Origin: Pseudomonadota bacterium
Lineage (GTDB): Bacteria > Pseudomonadota > Zetaproteobacteria > Mariprofundales > Mariprofundaceae
Length of the DNA: 5,788 bases
Reading direction: 5' to 3'
Assembly (NCBI GenBank): GCA_002401635.1
Contig: NVTQ01000095.1
Coordinates: forward strand, 2,488-8,275
Part shown: positions 1-5,324 of the stretch, piece after piece
Layout of the letters: each line of letters opens with the position of its first letter
Numbering within the stretch: position 1 is the stretch's first letter
Position numbers and translations under genes: made by a program
Notes under the pieces: generated by a model
Database searches by the model: none
What the model was told of the DNA's origin: nothing
The model's input: the letters and a program-made list of their open reading frames with translations, nothing else

Positions 1-170
1 TGAACTGTCCAGCTTAGCACTCATGTAAAAGGCAGGTACTTACATTCCCGACGGTGTTCAAACACGAATGACGATCTATAGTGTGTCCTGCCTTTAAGTA
101 GGCTACTATTGTAGCTTACTCCTCATTGTGAAGCATAGGATGACGAGGAGGGAGGGCACCGGACAGTAGT
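1..170. ncRNA. Candidate structured non-coding RNA, family not recognised
   Basis: No credible ORF covers this stretch, but it is dense in nested inverted repeats. ACTGTCC (4-10) pairs with GGACAGT (161-167) and would close the structure. AAAGGCAGG (28-36) pairs with CCTGCCTTT (87-95). The arms 97-106 and 111-120 form a 10-bp hairpin with a TATT loop and one G-T pair (101/116). CTCCTC (119-124) pairs with GAGGAG (145-150). Inside the second stem, GTGT (54-57) pairs with ACAC (62-65). Strand is unclear. The G-T pair at 101/116 and a possible extension at 37-39/83-85 favour a plus transcript. On the minus strand the closing stem and the 119-150 stem gain G-U pairs (11/160, 13/158, 125/144). It does not look like tmRNA, RNase P RNA, 6S, SRP RNA or a riboswitch I know. 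It may continue left of the window. The existence of structure is seen; function is inference. Confidence 0.4.
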
Positions 171-210
171 AGCTTATTTTGACAAGTTATTTTGAAAAAT
201 AAGCTTATTT
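171..210. terminator. AT-rich hairpin over the DUF992 stop codon, possible terminator
   Basis: AGCTTATTTT (171-180) and AAAATAAGCT (196-205) are perfect 10-bp inverted arms around a 15-nt loop. The right arm is also part of a 14-bp perfect palindrome (197-210), which contains the TAA stop of the DUF992 gene (205-207 read on minus). Read on plus, the hairpin is followed by a fairly T-rich tail (TTATTTCTTATC), so it could end a plus transcript from 1-170. Read on minus, it follows the DUF992 gene but lacks a U-tract, so it would be a weak intrinsic terminator there. The stem is AT-rich, which lowers confidence in either reading. Confidence 0.4.
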
Positions 211-699
211 CTTATCAACTTCCAAATACATATAAGCAAAACCAGCTGCGGCTCCTGCACCACTCGTTCTAACTTTCACAGGTTGCAACGAGATACTTTT
301 ATCATTTTTCTCAATCGGTGCGGAATCACCCGCCGAAATACCCAACGTGGCATTGCCAGAAGCACCAGAATATTTGCCTACCAACTGATGCTCTTTGTAT
401 TCAAAATCACGGGAAAGCACTGCATACACAATGTTTTCATGCTTCCCAATACCTATATCAATACCAAATTTAATGCCTGTCTCGCCCTTATAATATTCTA
501 CAATACGTTTGTCTTTGGAGGTAAACTTACAGCGAATATCTCGGCTTGAGTGAATAAGTAAATTCAAGCCCGAATGTGGTAAAGCTTTACACTCGAGCAT
601 GCCAACCATTTGTTTCGGAGCTTCAACATGTCCAGCCAAAGCATTGCCAGACAACAAGAGAAATATCATCAAATACAATCCAATCATGCATCGATTCAT
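205..699 (-). CDS. DUF992-family exported protein
   Basis: A small secreted, probably periplasmic protein of 164 residues with unknown function. Residues 1-22 are a Sec signal peptide: a short basic start, a hydrophobic core (about 7-16) and an ALA-type cleavage site after Ala22. The mature part matches what I know of DUF992 proteins: VGMLECK near 32-38, two cysteines (C37 and C57) that could form a disulfide, the YKGETGIKFGIDIG block (70-83), a Gly/Ala-rich GKYSGASGNATLG block (108-120), SISLQPV (135-141) and a glycine/alanine-rich C-terminus. The start is well supported: AAGGAG lies 6 nt upstream of the ATG. The gene appears to be its own transcription unit, because a 103-nt gap with a promoter-like sequence and a hairpin separates it from the glycosyltransferase upstream. 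The family is best known to me from alphaproteobacteria. The role cannot be read from the sequence. Confidence 0.8.
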   Translation of the reverse strand: MNRCMIGLYLMIFLLLSGNALAGHVEAPKQMVGMLECKALPHSGLNLLIHSSRDIRCKFTSKDKRIVEYYKGETGIKFGIDIGIGKHENIVYAVLSRDFEYKEHQLVGKYSGASGNATLGISAGDSAPIEKNDKSISLQPVKVRTSGAGAAAGFAYMYLEVDKK

Positions 700-722
700 A
701 AGCCGCTCCTTATGCTTAGGCT

Positions 723-773
723 GTGCTTACAAAATAGTCGCTATCGGCAAGAAAACATTTCTATTTGAAGCAC
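723..773 (-). promoter_or_regulatory. Long imperfect hairpin in the DUF992 leader
   Basis: GTGCTT (723-728) pairs with AAGCAC (768-773), and CAAAATAG (730-737) pairs with CTATTTG (761-767). This gives about 13 bp interrupted by two bulged bases, with a 23-nt loop. On the minus strand it sits between the likely promoter (TATAAT at 785-790) and the AAGGAG ribosome binding site (706-711). The transcript would therefore begin almost directly with this hairpin. It could stabilise the mRNA, bind a protein, or be the 3' end structure of the glycosyltransferase transcript, although no U-tract follows on the minus strand. Confidence 0.4.
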
Positions 774-784
774 CACAGACATCA

Positions 785-790
785 ATTATA
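785..790 (-). promoter_or_regulatory. Probable -10 element for the DUF992 gene
   Basis: The minus strand reads TATAAT, a perfect sigma-70 -10 hexamer, just downstream of the glycosyltransferase stop codon. No good -35 box is present at 16-18 bp spacing. Predicted transcription start is near 778, giving a leader of about 80 nt. The call rests mainly on the perfect hexamer and its position ahead of a gene with a strong ribosome binding site. Confidence 0.35.
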
Positions 791-802
791 GACCTTATTC
801 AC

Positions 803-2038
803 TCAATCTGCGGGTTTATTCTTTGCTTCAATCCAGCGCGACATAAATTCGGTACTGCGATGATGATGATGGTTGAGCATTTGCCCTGTAAAATTATTTT
901 GGCGATGTGCCTGCAAATGATCTACCACCCATTGAATCCGCTCAAGCAGTGCCCGCCCATTCTTTGATGGCTCAAAAAGCGCGTGAAGAATCGCCGTGCC
1001 ACGATGTTGTGCCTGTTGCCAAGCTTCTTCATCCTGATACAACGCAACCGCTGCATCGGCAAAACCTTGTGCATCATCCGCGACGTTTCCACCCCAAGGC
1101 ATACCACCTGTCATGCCCTCAATGCCAACCGATGTCGCCACACTTGGTGTAGCTGTAAGCATGGCATCAGCAAGCTTGGTTTTGATGCCTGCACCAAAAC
1201 GAAGTGGTGCAAGGTTGATACGGGCATGTTGCATCACGTCATGCACATCCTCTGCCCTGCCTTTGATAAAGAAACCTTCTTTGGCATTGTGTAAAGCCGT
1301 GGCTTTGGGCGGTGCGTAAGCGCCATAAATATGTAGTTCAGCTTTGGGAATCTGCTTACGAATCAGCGGCCAAATCTCTTGTTTGAGCCACAATACCGCA
1401 TCCCAATTGGGTGCGTGCCTAAAATTTCCAATGCTGATAAAATGTTTTCGCTCTGAAAAACTTGGCATACTTGTCTTGAGCGGGCGCAACATAAATGGGC
1501 ACAAGTGCAGTATATCACTGGGAACACTGAAATATTTATCCAATACTTCGATTTCATAATCTGAAATCAATAGTGATACATCCGAGCGATAAATTGCCGC
1601 GATTTCGCGCTTGGCAATATCACTGTATAAATCTTTTTTTTCAGGCTCTAAAGCCACTGCATGGGTGCGTTTTGTTTGCTGATGTCGCGCCTCTCTTAGG
1701 CAGTGCAAATCAATAGTTTCAAGCATACGCATGGCTTGCGGGCAATGTTTGGCAATACGCCAACCAAATTGCTCTTCCATGACAAAACGATCAAAAAGTA
1801 CGATGTTTGGGTTCATTTTGACAATAAAATCATCAAAACTGGCACTATTTACGGCAATTTCTGATGTTTTGATGCCCAAAACATTCAAATCTTCTGAATA
1901 ATCTGTGGCTTGTGCAGGGCTTGCCATATGCACAGACCAGCCTTGTGCCAAAAATAGATGAATCAACTCCATCATTCTCGCACCTGAACCTGTGGATTTC
2001 GGTTCAGGTAATACATAAGCAATAATCACAACTTGCAT
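803..2038 (-). CDS. GT4-type (GT-B fold) glycosyltransferase
   Basis: A 411-residue protein with no signal peptide or membrane segment, expected in the cytoplasm or loosely on the inner membrane, transferring a sugar from a nucleotide-sugar to an unknown acceptor. The N-terminal domain starts VVIIAYVLPEPKSTGSGAR (3-21), the usual first strand and glycine-rich loop of GT4 enzymes. The C-terminal domain (about 199-340, Glyco_trans_1_4 type) shows ISIGNFRHAPNWDAV (201-215), LHIYGA (235-240), then LAPLRFGAGIKTKLADAM (276-293) and TSVGIEGM (302-309). The family usually has Glu where this protein has Asp291 (KLxEAM). The C-terminal tail is unusual: four consecutive histidines (390-393), then RSTEFMSRWIEAKNK. 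The gene starts 5 nt after the stop of the DUF493 gene with no clear ribosome binding site, which suggests translational coupling. Substrate unknown; a cell-envelope polysaccharide or lipopolysaccharide role is a guess. Confidence 0.85.
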   Translation of the reverse strand: MQVVIIAYVLPEPKSTGSGARMMELIHLFLAQGWSVHMASPAQATDYSEDLNVLGIKTSEIAVNSASFDDFIVKMNPNIVLFDRFVMEEQFGWRIAKHCPQAMRMLETIDLHCLREARHQQTKRTHAVALEPEKKDLYSDIAKREIAAIYRSDVSLLISDYEIEVLDKYFSVPSDILHLCPFMLRPLKTSMPSFSERKHFISIGNFRHAPNWDAVLWLKQEIWPLIRKQIPKAELHIYGAYAPPKATALHNAKEGFFIKGRAEDVHDVMQHARINLAPLRFGAGIKTKLADAMLTATPSVATSVGIEGMTGGMPWGGNVADDAQGFADAAVALYQDEEAWQQAQHRGTAILHALFEPSKNGRALLERIQWVVDHLQAHRQNNFTGQMLNHHHHRSTEFMSRWIEAKNKPAD

Positions 2039-2043
2039 GACTT

Positions 2044-2310
2044 TTAGAGTACCATCTTCACATCATCACGCGCCGAAAGTTCGCGATAAAGATTATCCAA
2101 TTGTTCGCGACTATCGGCTTGAAATGTAATGGTTACAGAAAGGTATTTGCCTGTTTTACTCGTCCTGCTTTTTACACTACCCTCACCAAGGTTCGGGATA
2201 TGTTTGCGCGCAACCATCACAATCGATGTCTCAAATGTTGGCGATTGCACACCCATAATTTTAATGGGAAACTGACATGGAAAGGTAAGTAATGATTCTT
2301 CTTCTTGCAT
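2044..2310 (-). CDS. DUF493 / YbeD-like protein
   Basis: An 88-residue small cytoplasmic protein close in length and layout to E. coli YbeD (87 residues): an N-terminal LLTFPCQFPIKIMG, a central VMVARKHIP helix, then KTGKYLSVTITFQA and the end VKMVL, which matches the YbeD ending VRMVL. YbeD has an ACT-like (ferredoxin-type) fold and is of uncertain function; in enterobacteria it sits next to the lipoate genes, which are not seen here. The ATG at 2308-2310 gives the family length. An in-frame ATG at 2406 would add 32 residues without family resemblance and would run into the start region of the divergent cupin gene, so it is not used. Upstream of the chosen ATG there is only a weak GTGGA. A TGTTAGAAT extended -10 (2319-2327) lies so close that the mRNA could be almost leaderless. 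First gene of a two-gene operon with the glycosyltransferase. Confidence 0.85.
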   Translation of the reverse strand: MQEEESLLTFPCQFPIKIMGVQSPTFETSIVMVARKHIPNLGEGSVKSRTSKTGKYLSVTITFQADSREQLDNLYRELSARDDVKMVL

Positions 2311-2318
2311 AATCCACA

Positions 2319-2327
2319 ATTCTAACA
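2319..2327 (-). promoter_or_regulatory. Possible extended -10 for the DUF493-glycosyltransferase operon
   Basis: The minus strand reads TGTTAGAAT: a TGn extension plus TAGAAT, five of six bases of the consensus. No convincing -35 box is seen. The predicted start point (about 2312) is only a couple of bases before the ATG, which would make a leaderless or very short leader mRNA. A promoter further upstream is possible instead. Confidence 0.25.
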
Positions 2328-2339
2328 CGCTTATTTCGC

Positions 2340-2376
2340 ACTGCACGCAGACAATAAAACTGCTACACTTTGCAGT
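2340..2376. promoter_or_regulatory. Dyad of CTGC half-sites, possible operator
   Basis: ACTGCA (2340-2345) and TGCAGT (2371-2376) form a perfect inverted pair. Two smaller dyads lie inside: CTGC-AC-GCAG (2341-2350) and ACTGC-TACACTTT-GCAGT (2359-2376). They surround the predicted -10 of the cupin operon and reach the likely transcription start, where a repressor would act. A regulator cannot be named from this. Confidence 0.3.
2361..2369 (+). promoter_or_regulatory. Probable extended -10 of the cupin-kinase operon
   Basis: TGCTACACT has the TGn extension and a TACACT hexamer (four of six bases of TATAAT). The expected start point near 2376 gives a leader of about 30 nt before the ATG at 2407. 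The -35 region is poor, which an extended -10 can compensate. Confidence 0.35.
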
Positions 2377-2390
2377 CGAATATGATTCAC

Positions 2391-2397
2391 GGTGGAG
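2391..2397 (+). promoter_or_regulatory. Ribosome binding site that decides the cupin start
   Basis: GGTGGAG ends 9 nt before the ATG at 2407 but only 3 nt before the in-frame ATG at 2401. The spacing favours 2407 as the real start and drops two residues (Met-His) from the longest reading. Confidence 0.55.
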
Positions 2398-2406
2398 TAG
2401 ATGCAT

Positions 2407-3315
2407 ATGAATACATTAAACACAGAATGGGAAAAACAAGTCATTAACTGGGAATATTCCGCAGCAGCTACACCCAATTTAAAGGGCGTTCCGATTCAAC
2501 CCTTCCCTGCATCATTCCATGAACAGGGAGAAACGCGTGTGATTGAACTTAATATTGCCGACACGCTTGGTACAAGCTATGCAGCCACATCACCAGCCTT
2601 GCTGGCAAATTATATCCGTATTTGTGCCAATGAATCCATAACAACAAAAGCAGCTGCGACTTCTGAAGTGTTTTTTGTCATGCGCGGCTCAGGTCGCACC
2701 ATCTGTGATGAAGGCGTTATCACATGGCAACAAGGTGACACCTTCACCATGCCTTGCAATCAAGGGCTGCGCCATGAAGCTGATAATGATGTCGCTTTAT
2801 ACTGGACACACGATGCACCATTGTTGCAATACCTTGGCGTTTCTCCAACAGAGGCGCGTTTCAAGCCTGCTTTTTATGATGGGCAAGCACTTTTAAATGA
2901 AGTGAACGGCATGCGTGACCTTGCACTGCGTGAAGGGCGTAATCGCATTGGCATGATTTTGGGAAATCGCGCTTGCATGGACACCAAAACCATTAGCCCT
3001 GACATGTGGTCATTGTTTAATCTTTTACCTGCTGGTGAGGTTCAAAAAGCCCATCGTCATCAATCTGTCGCACTGGATTTGGCGGTATCTTCTGGTGCCA
3101 ACACTTATACGTTGATTGGCAAGGAAGTGGACAGTGATGGCAATATCATCAACCCCATCAAAGCTGATTGGGCAACCAACACTGTATTTATCACACCACC
3201 AGGCTGGTGGCATTCTCACCACAATGAATCGGATGAAGATGCCTATGTATTCCCCGTACAAGATGCTGGGCTACACACCTATTTGCGCACCCTCGATATT
3301 CAGTTCGTAAAATAG
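2407..3315 (+). CDS. Gentisate 1,2-dioxygenase-like bicupin protein
   Basis: A 302-residue cytoplasmic protein with two cupin domains, resembling gentisate/salicylate dioxygenase-type ring-cleaving enzymes. The N-terminal cupin (about 65-145) has EVFFVMRGSGR (87-97), GDTFTMP (110-116) and LRHEA (121-125). It lacks the HxH metal motif: only E87 and H123 occupy ligand-like places. The C-terminal cupin (about 200-300) has AHRHQSVALDLAV (215-227) and TPPGWWHSHHNES (263-275), so H216, H218 and H269 (or H271) could hold iron or another metal. Classical gentisate dioxygenases keep their metal in the N-terminal cupin, so the layout here appears reversed. Gentisate as substrate is therefore not assured; a related dioxygenase, an isomerase or a sugar/metabolite-binding cupin are alternatives. 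The gene leads an operon and is translationally coupled to the kinase gene that follows. Confidence 0.65.
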   Translation: MNTLNTEWEKQVINWEYSAAATPNLKGVPIQPFPASFHEQGETRVIELNIADTLGTSYAATSPALLANYIRICANESITTKAAATSEVFFVMRGSGRTICDEGVITWQQGDTFTMPCNQGLRHEADNDVALYWTHDAPLLQYLGVSPTEARFKPAFYDGQALLNEVNGMRDLALREGRNRIGMILGNRACMDTKTISPDMWSLFNLLPAGEVQKAHRHQSVALDLAVSSGANTYTLIGKEVDSDGNIINPIKADWATNTVFITPPGWWHSHHNESDEDAYVFPVQDAGLHTYLRTLDIQFVK

Positions 3316-4301
3316 TGCTGCATCCAGCCTTGCAGCGCATGGTTGCAGAGGCAACCCATGCTGAGCATGTACAACCCGATGAAGTGATTCAATCACTGTG
3401 GAGTGGTTATGGTGAGATTATACGACTTCAACTAAGTGGCTGTGAGCCAAGCAGTGCTATTTTAAAACACGTCAAACCGCCTTCTGTCATCCATCACCCA
3501 CGTGGCTGGCACAGTGATGCCTCGCATGCCAGAAAATTAAAATCGTATGCCGTGGAAATGCGTTGGTATGAACACTGGAGCCAGTCCTGCACTGCGAAGT
3601 GCCGTGTTCCCAAAGGTTATTTAACCACCACACATAACGATGAATTTATTATCTTACTCGAAGATTTGGATGCCGCTGGGTTTTCCATACGCAAAGAAGA
3701 TGTTGAAATAGAGGATATTCGGCAATGTCTGCACTGGCTGGCGTATTTCCATGCTACATTTCTGGGAAAAGTACCCAAAGGCTTGTGGGACTGTGGCAGT
3801 TATTGGCATTTGGACACACGCGCCGATGAGCTTGCCGCCATGCAACATAAACCCCTGCAACAAGCTGCTGTAAGTATTGATTTGGCACTTAAAAATGCCC
3901 ATTATCAAACCCTTATTCATGGTGATGCCAAGCTCGCCAACTTTTGTTTTGCTGATGATGCTCAATCGGTTGCGGCTGTTGATTTTCAATATGTGGGTGG
4001 TGGCTGCGGCATGAAAGATGTGGCTTATTTCTTGGGCAGTTGTTTGGATGATGCGCAATGCGAAACATCTATACCTGAGCTTTTGGATGTTTACTTCAAA
4101 TATTTAAAACAAGCCATAAAAGCCCATCACCCACAGATTGATTACGATGCTTTAGAAAGCGAATGGCGCGGCTTGTTTCCAATTGCATGGGTTGATTTTT
4201 ATCGTTTTCTTGATGGCTGGATGGTTGATCATTGGAAAATTAACAGCTACACACGCCGTTTAGCAGCAGAAGTTTTGAAAACATCTGCTTGCACATCCTA
4301 G
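3315..4301 (+). CDS. APH / ecdysteroid-kinase-like phosphotransferase
   Basis: A 328-residue protein of the protein-kinase-like small-molecule kinases (aminoglycoside phosphotransferase, choline and ecdysteroid kinase-like clan), expected to phosphorylate a hydroxyl of a small molecule with ATP in the cytoplasm. Visible elements in order: a nucleotide-binding lysine in SAILKHVKP (47-55, K51), an SYAVEMRWYEHW helix (77-88) with the partner glutamate E81, a hinge-like FIILLEDLD (111-119), the catalytic loop HGDAKLANF (202-210, D204 and N209) and DFQ (223-225, the metal-binding DFG equivalent), then GMKDVAYFLGSC (232-243). The DFQ and KDVAYF wording is typical of the EcKL/DUF1679 branch rather than of antibiotic kinases. 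The GTG start overlaps the cupin stop in TAGTG; no good ribosome binding site is seen, fitting coupled translation. An in-frame ATG at 3339 is the alternative start. Resistance is not implied. Confidence 0.75.
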   Translation: MLHPALQRMVAEATHAEHVQPDEVIQSLWSGYGEIIRLQLSGCEPSSAILKHVKPPSVIHHPRGWHSDASHARKLKSYAVEMRWYEHWSQSCTAKCRVPKGYLTTTHNDEFIILLEDLDAAGFSIRKEDVEIEDIRQCLHWLAYFHATFLGKVPKGLWDCGSYWHLDTRADELAAMQHKPLQQAAVSIDLALKNAHYQTLIHGDAKLANFCFADDAQSVAAVDFQYVGGGCGMKDVAYFLGSCLDDAQCETSIPELLDVYFKYLKQAIKAHHPQIDYDALESEWRGLFPIAWVDFYRFLDGWMVDHWKINSYTRRLAAEVLKTSACTS

Positions 4302-4347
4302 CTCCCCGTCTCAAACTCTGGCAAAACACTGATTAAAGGGGTTCTCC

Positions 4348-4809
4348 ATGTTTTATCGTCTGCTTATTTTGTTATGCCTTTTTTCTTTTTCCGCATGTGG
4401 TTTGATACACAAACCAGAAGCCGCGAAACCCCAACAACATAACACTGCCAAACAAGCCCAAAGCAGCAGCAAAAACACTACGCCTATGATTGTGATGGTT
4501 CCTGAATTTGACGATATTCCTGTACCTGCCAAGTTATCGCGCGATGCAGACCGCAGCTTTGTATATGAAGCGCCTGGTGTCACCATGGGTGTGATTATCT
4601 ATACTGGTTATGTGAAAGGCGACAGCCTTGCCAAGTTTTTTCGCAATGAAATGCCAAAATACGAATGGCAATTTTTAAATGCCTTTAGTGAAGGCGACAA
4701 GTATTTGATCAGTTTTATTAAAAGTGATAAATCCTGCATGATTAGTGTTGAAGAGAGCACTTTATCCACCCGTGTCACCATCAAAGTGGGTCCAACACAG
4801 GGGCGTTAA
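4348..4809 (+). CDS. Small uncharacterised lipoprotein
   Basis: A 153-residue envelope protein. The start is supported by AAAGGGG 6 nt upstream. The first 16 residues are a lipoprotein signal peptide ending in FSAC with the lipidated Cys17; Phe at -3 is less usual than Leu but tolerated. Gly18 at +2 (not Asp) suggests sorting to the outer membrane. Residues 20-46 are a Lys/Gln/Ser-rich low-complexity linker. The globular part (about 47-153) begins with MVPEFDDIPVPAKLSRDADRS, then GVTMGVIIYTGYVKGDSLAKFF (77-98), a MPKYEWQFL helix (103-111), SDKSCMISVEE (126-136) and a final TIKVGP strand. I recall similar short lipoproteins with this IPxP... Y.G ... MP..GW layout in delta- and other proteobacteria, of unknown function. 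It lies 46 nt after the kinase with no terminator in between, so it may share that transcript. Its job is unknown. Confidence 0.7.
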   Translation: MFYRLLILLCLFSFSACGLIHKPEAAKPQQHNTAKQAQSSSKNTTPMIVMVPEFDDIPVPAKLSRDADRSFVYEAPGVTMGVIIYTGYVKGDSLAKFFRNEMPKYEWQFLNAFSEGDKYLISFIKSDKSCMISVEESTLSTRVTIKVGPTQGR

Positions 4810-5324
4810 CCGCGCTGATTTAGCAGGTAGTCCAATATATGGTCAGCATTATCACATAACATAACATAGGCATCTTCAAAGCCCTCTGTGCCACCATAAT
4901 ATGGGTCTGGTACATCCAAAGATATCGCAGAATCTGTCTCAAATTGGCGCATCATCAACAAGCGATTTTCAGGCACGCCCATCGCCAATAAATTGCTGCG
5001 GTTATCATCATCCATGGCAACAAACCAATCCCAATCGTTTATCTTATTGGCAGTTATTTGCTGGGCACGATGCTGACTTAAATCCAAGCCATGTTGCGAT
5101 GCTGTCTGTGCAGAGCGTACATCAGCTGGGCGACCAACATGCCAATCACCCGTGCCCGCTGAAGCAAATGTAAATTGCTCACGTACATCCTTTTTTTCTG
5201 CCTGACCTTGCACAATAATTTCTGCCAACGGAGAACGGCAAATATTCCCCAAACAAACAAACAGTACGCGTATTGGCTTAACATGAAACAAATGCGCTGA
5301 TGAAGATTTTTCAGTATTAGCCAT
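4806..5324 (-). CDS. Low-molecular-weight protein tyrosine phosphatase
   Basis: A 172-residue cytoplasmic phosphatase, slightly longer than the usual 150-160 because of a polar 16-residue N-terminal extension. The P-loop VCLGNICRSP (23-32) carries the nucleophile C24 and R30 of the Cx5R signature, and DPYYGG (140-145) supplies the general acid D140. Ile28 in the loop is typical of phosphotyrosine enzymes; phosphoarginine phosphatases such as YwlE have Thr there. In bacteria these enzymes often act on tyrosine kinases of polysaccharide export, but no such kinase lies here. The ATG overlaps the end of tsaB by 8 nt; purine-rich GGAAAAGAA upstream is a modest ribosome binding site. No internal start gives a shorter protein with the P-loop intact. 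Its stop codon overlaps that of the lipoprotein gene from the other strand (shared TTAA). Confidence 0.92.
   Translation of the reverse strand: MANTEKSSSAHLFHVKPIRVLFVCLGNICRSPLAEIIVQGQAEKKDVREQFTFASAGTGDWHVGRPADVRSAQTASQHGLDLSQHRAQQITANKINDWDWFVAMDDDNRSNLLAMGVPENRLLMMRQFETDSAISLDVPDPYYGGTEGFEDAYVMLCDNADHILDYLLNQRG

Noticed and set aside
1..24. Minus-strand open frame starting ATG at 24 and running off the left edge (MSAKLDSS...)
   Set aside because: Only eight codons are visible, there is no ribosome binding site, and it overlaps the closing stem of the structured region.
50..66. GTGTTCAAACAC resembling a tRNA T-arm
   Set aside because: The stem has only four pairs and no acceptor, D-arm or anticodon arm can be placed around it.
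138..163. Cluster of GGA motifs suggesting a CsrB-type RNA
   Set aside because: Only four GGA occur and they are not each in a hairpin loop, unlike CsrB/RsmZ RNAs.
1..167. MITE or IS remnant with ACTGTCC terminal repeats
   Set aside because: The terminal match is 7 bp only, no target-site duplication flanks it, and there is no transposase trace. A contig edge at a repeat cannot be fully excluded.
1..170. Retron msr-msd like layout (end-pairing arms and a TTAGC after the left arm)
   Set aside because: No reverse transcriptase follows on either strand, and the pairing does not run up to the TTAGC as in known retrons.
283..549. Plus-strand ORF of 88 codons inside the DUF992 gene
   Set aside because: Shadow of a well-supported minus-strand gene; no ribosome binding site or recognisable domain.
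2311..2406. N-terminal extension of the DUF493 protein from the ATG at 2406
   Set aside because: The extra 32 residues have no family resemblance and would cover the divergent promoter region; the ATG at 2310 gives the usual family length.
3654..4058. Minus-strand ORF of 134 codons inside the kinase gene
   Set aside because: It lies opposite the catalytic motifs of the kinase and has no recognisable protein features.
4302..4347. Possible terminator between kinase and lipoprotein (CCCC 4304-4307 with GGGG 4338-4341)
   Set aside because: Only four pairs across a 30-nt loop and no T-tract.
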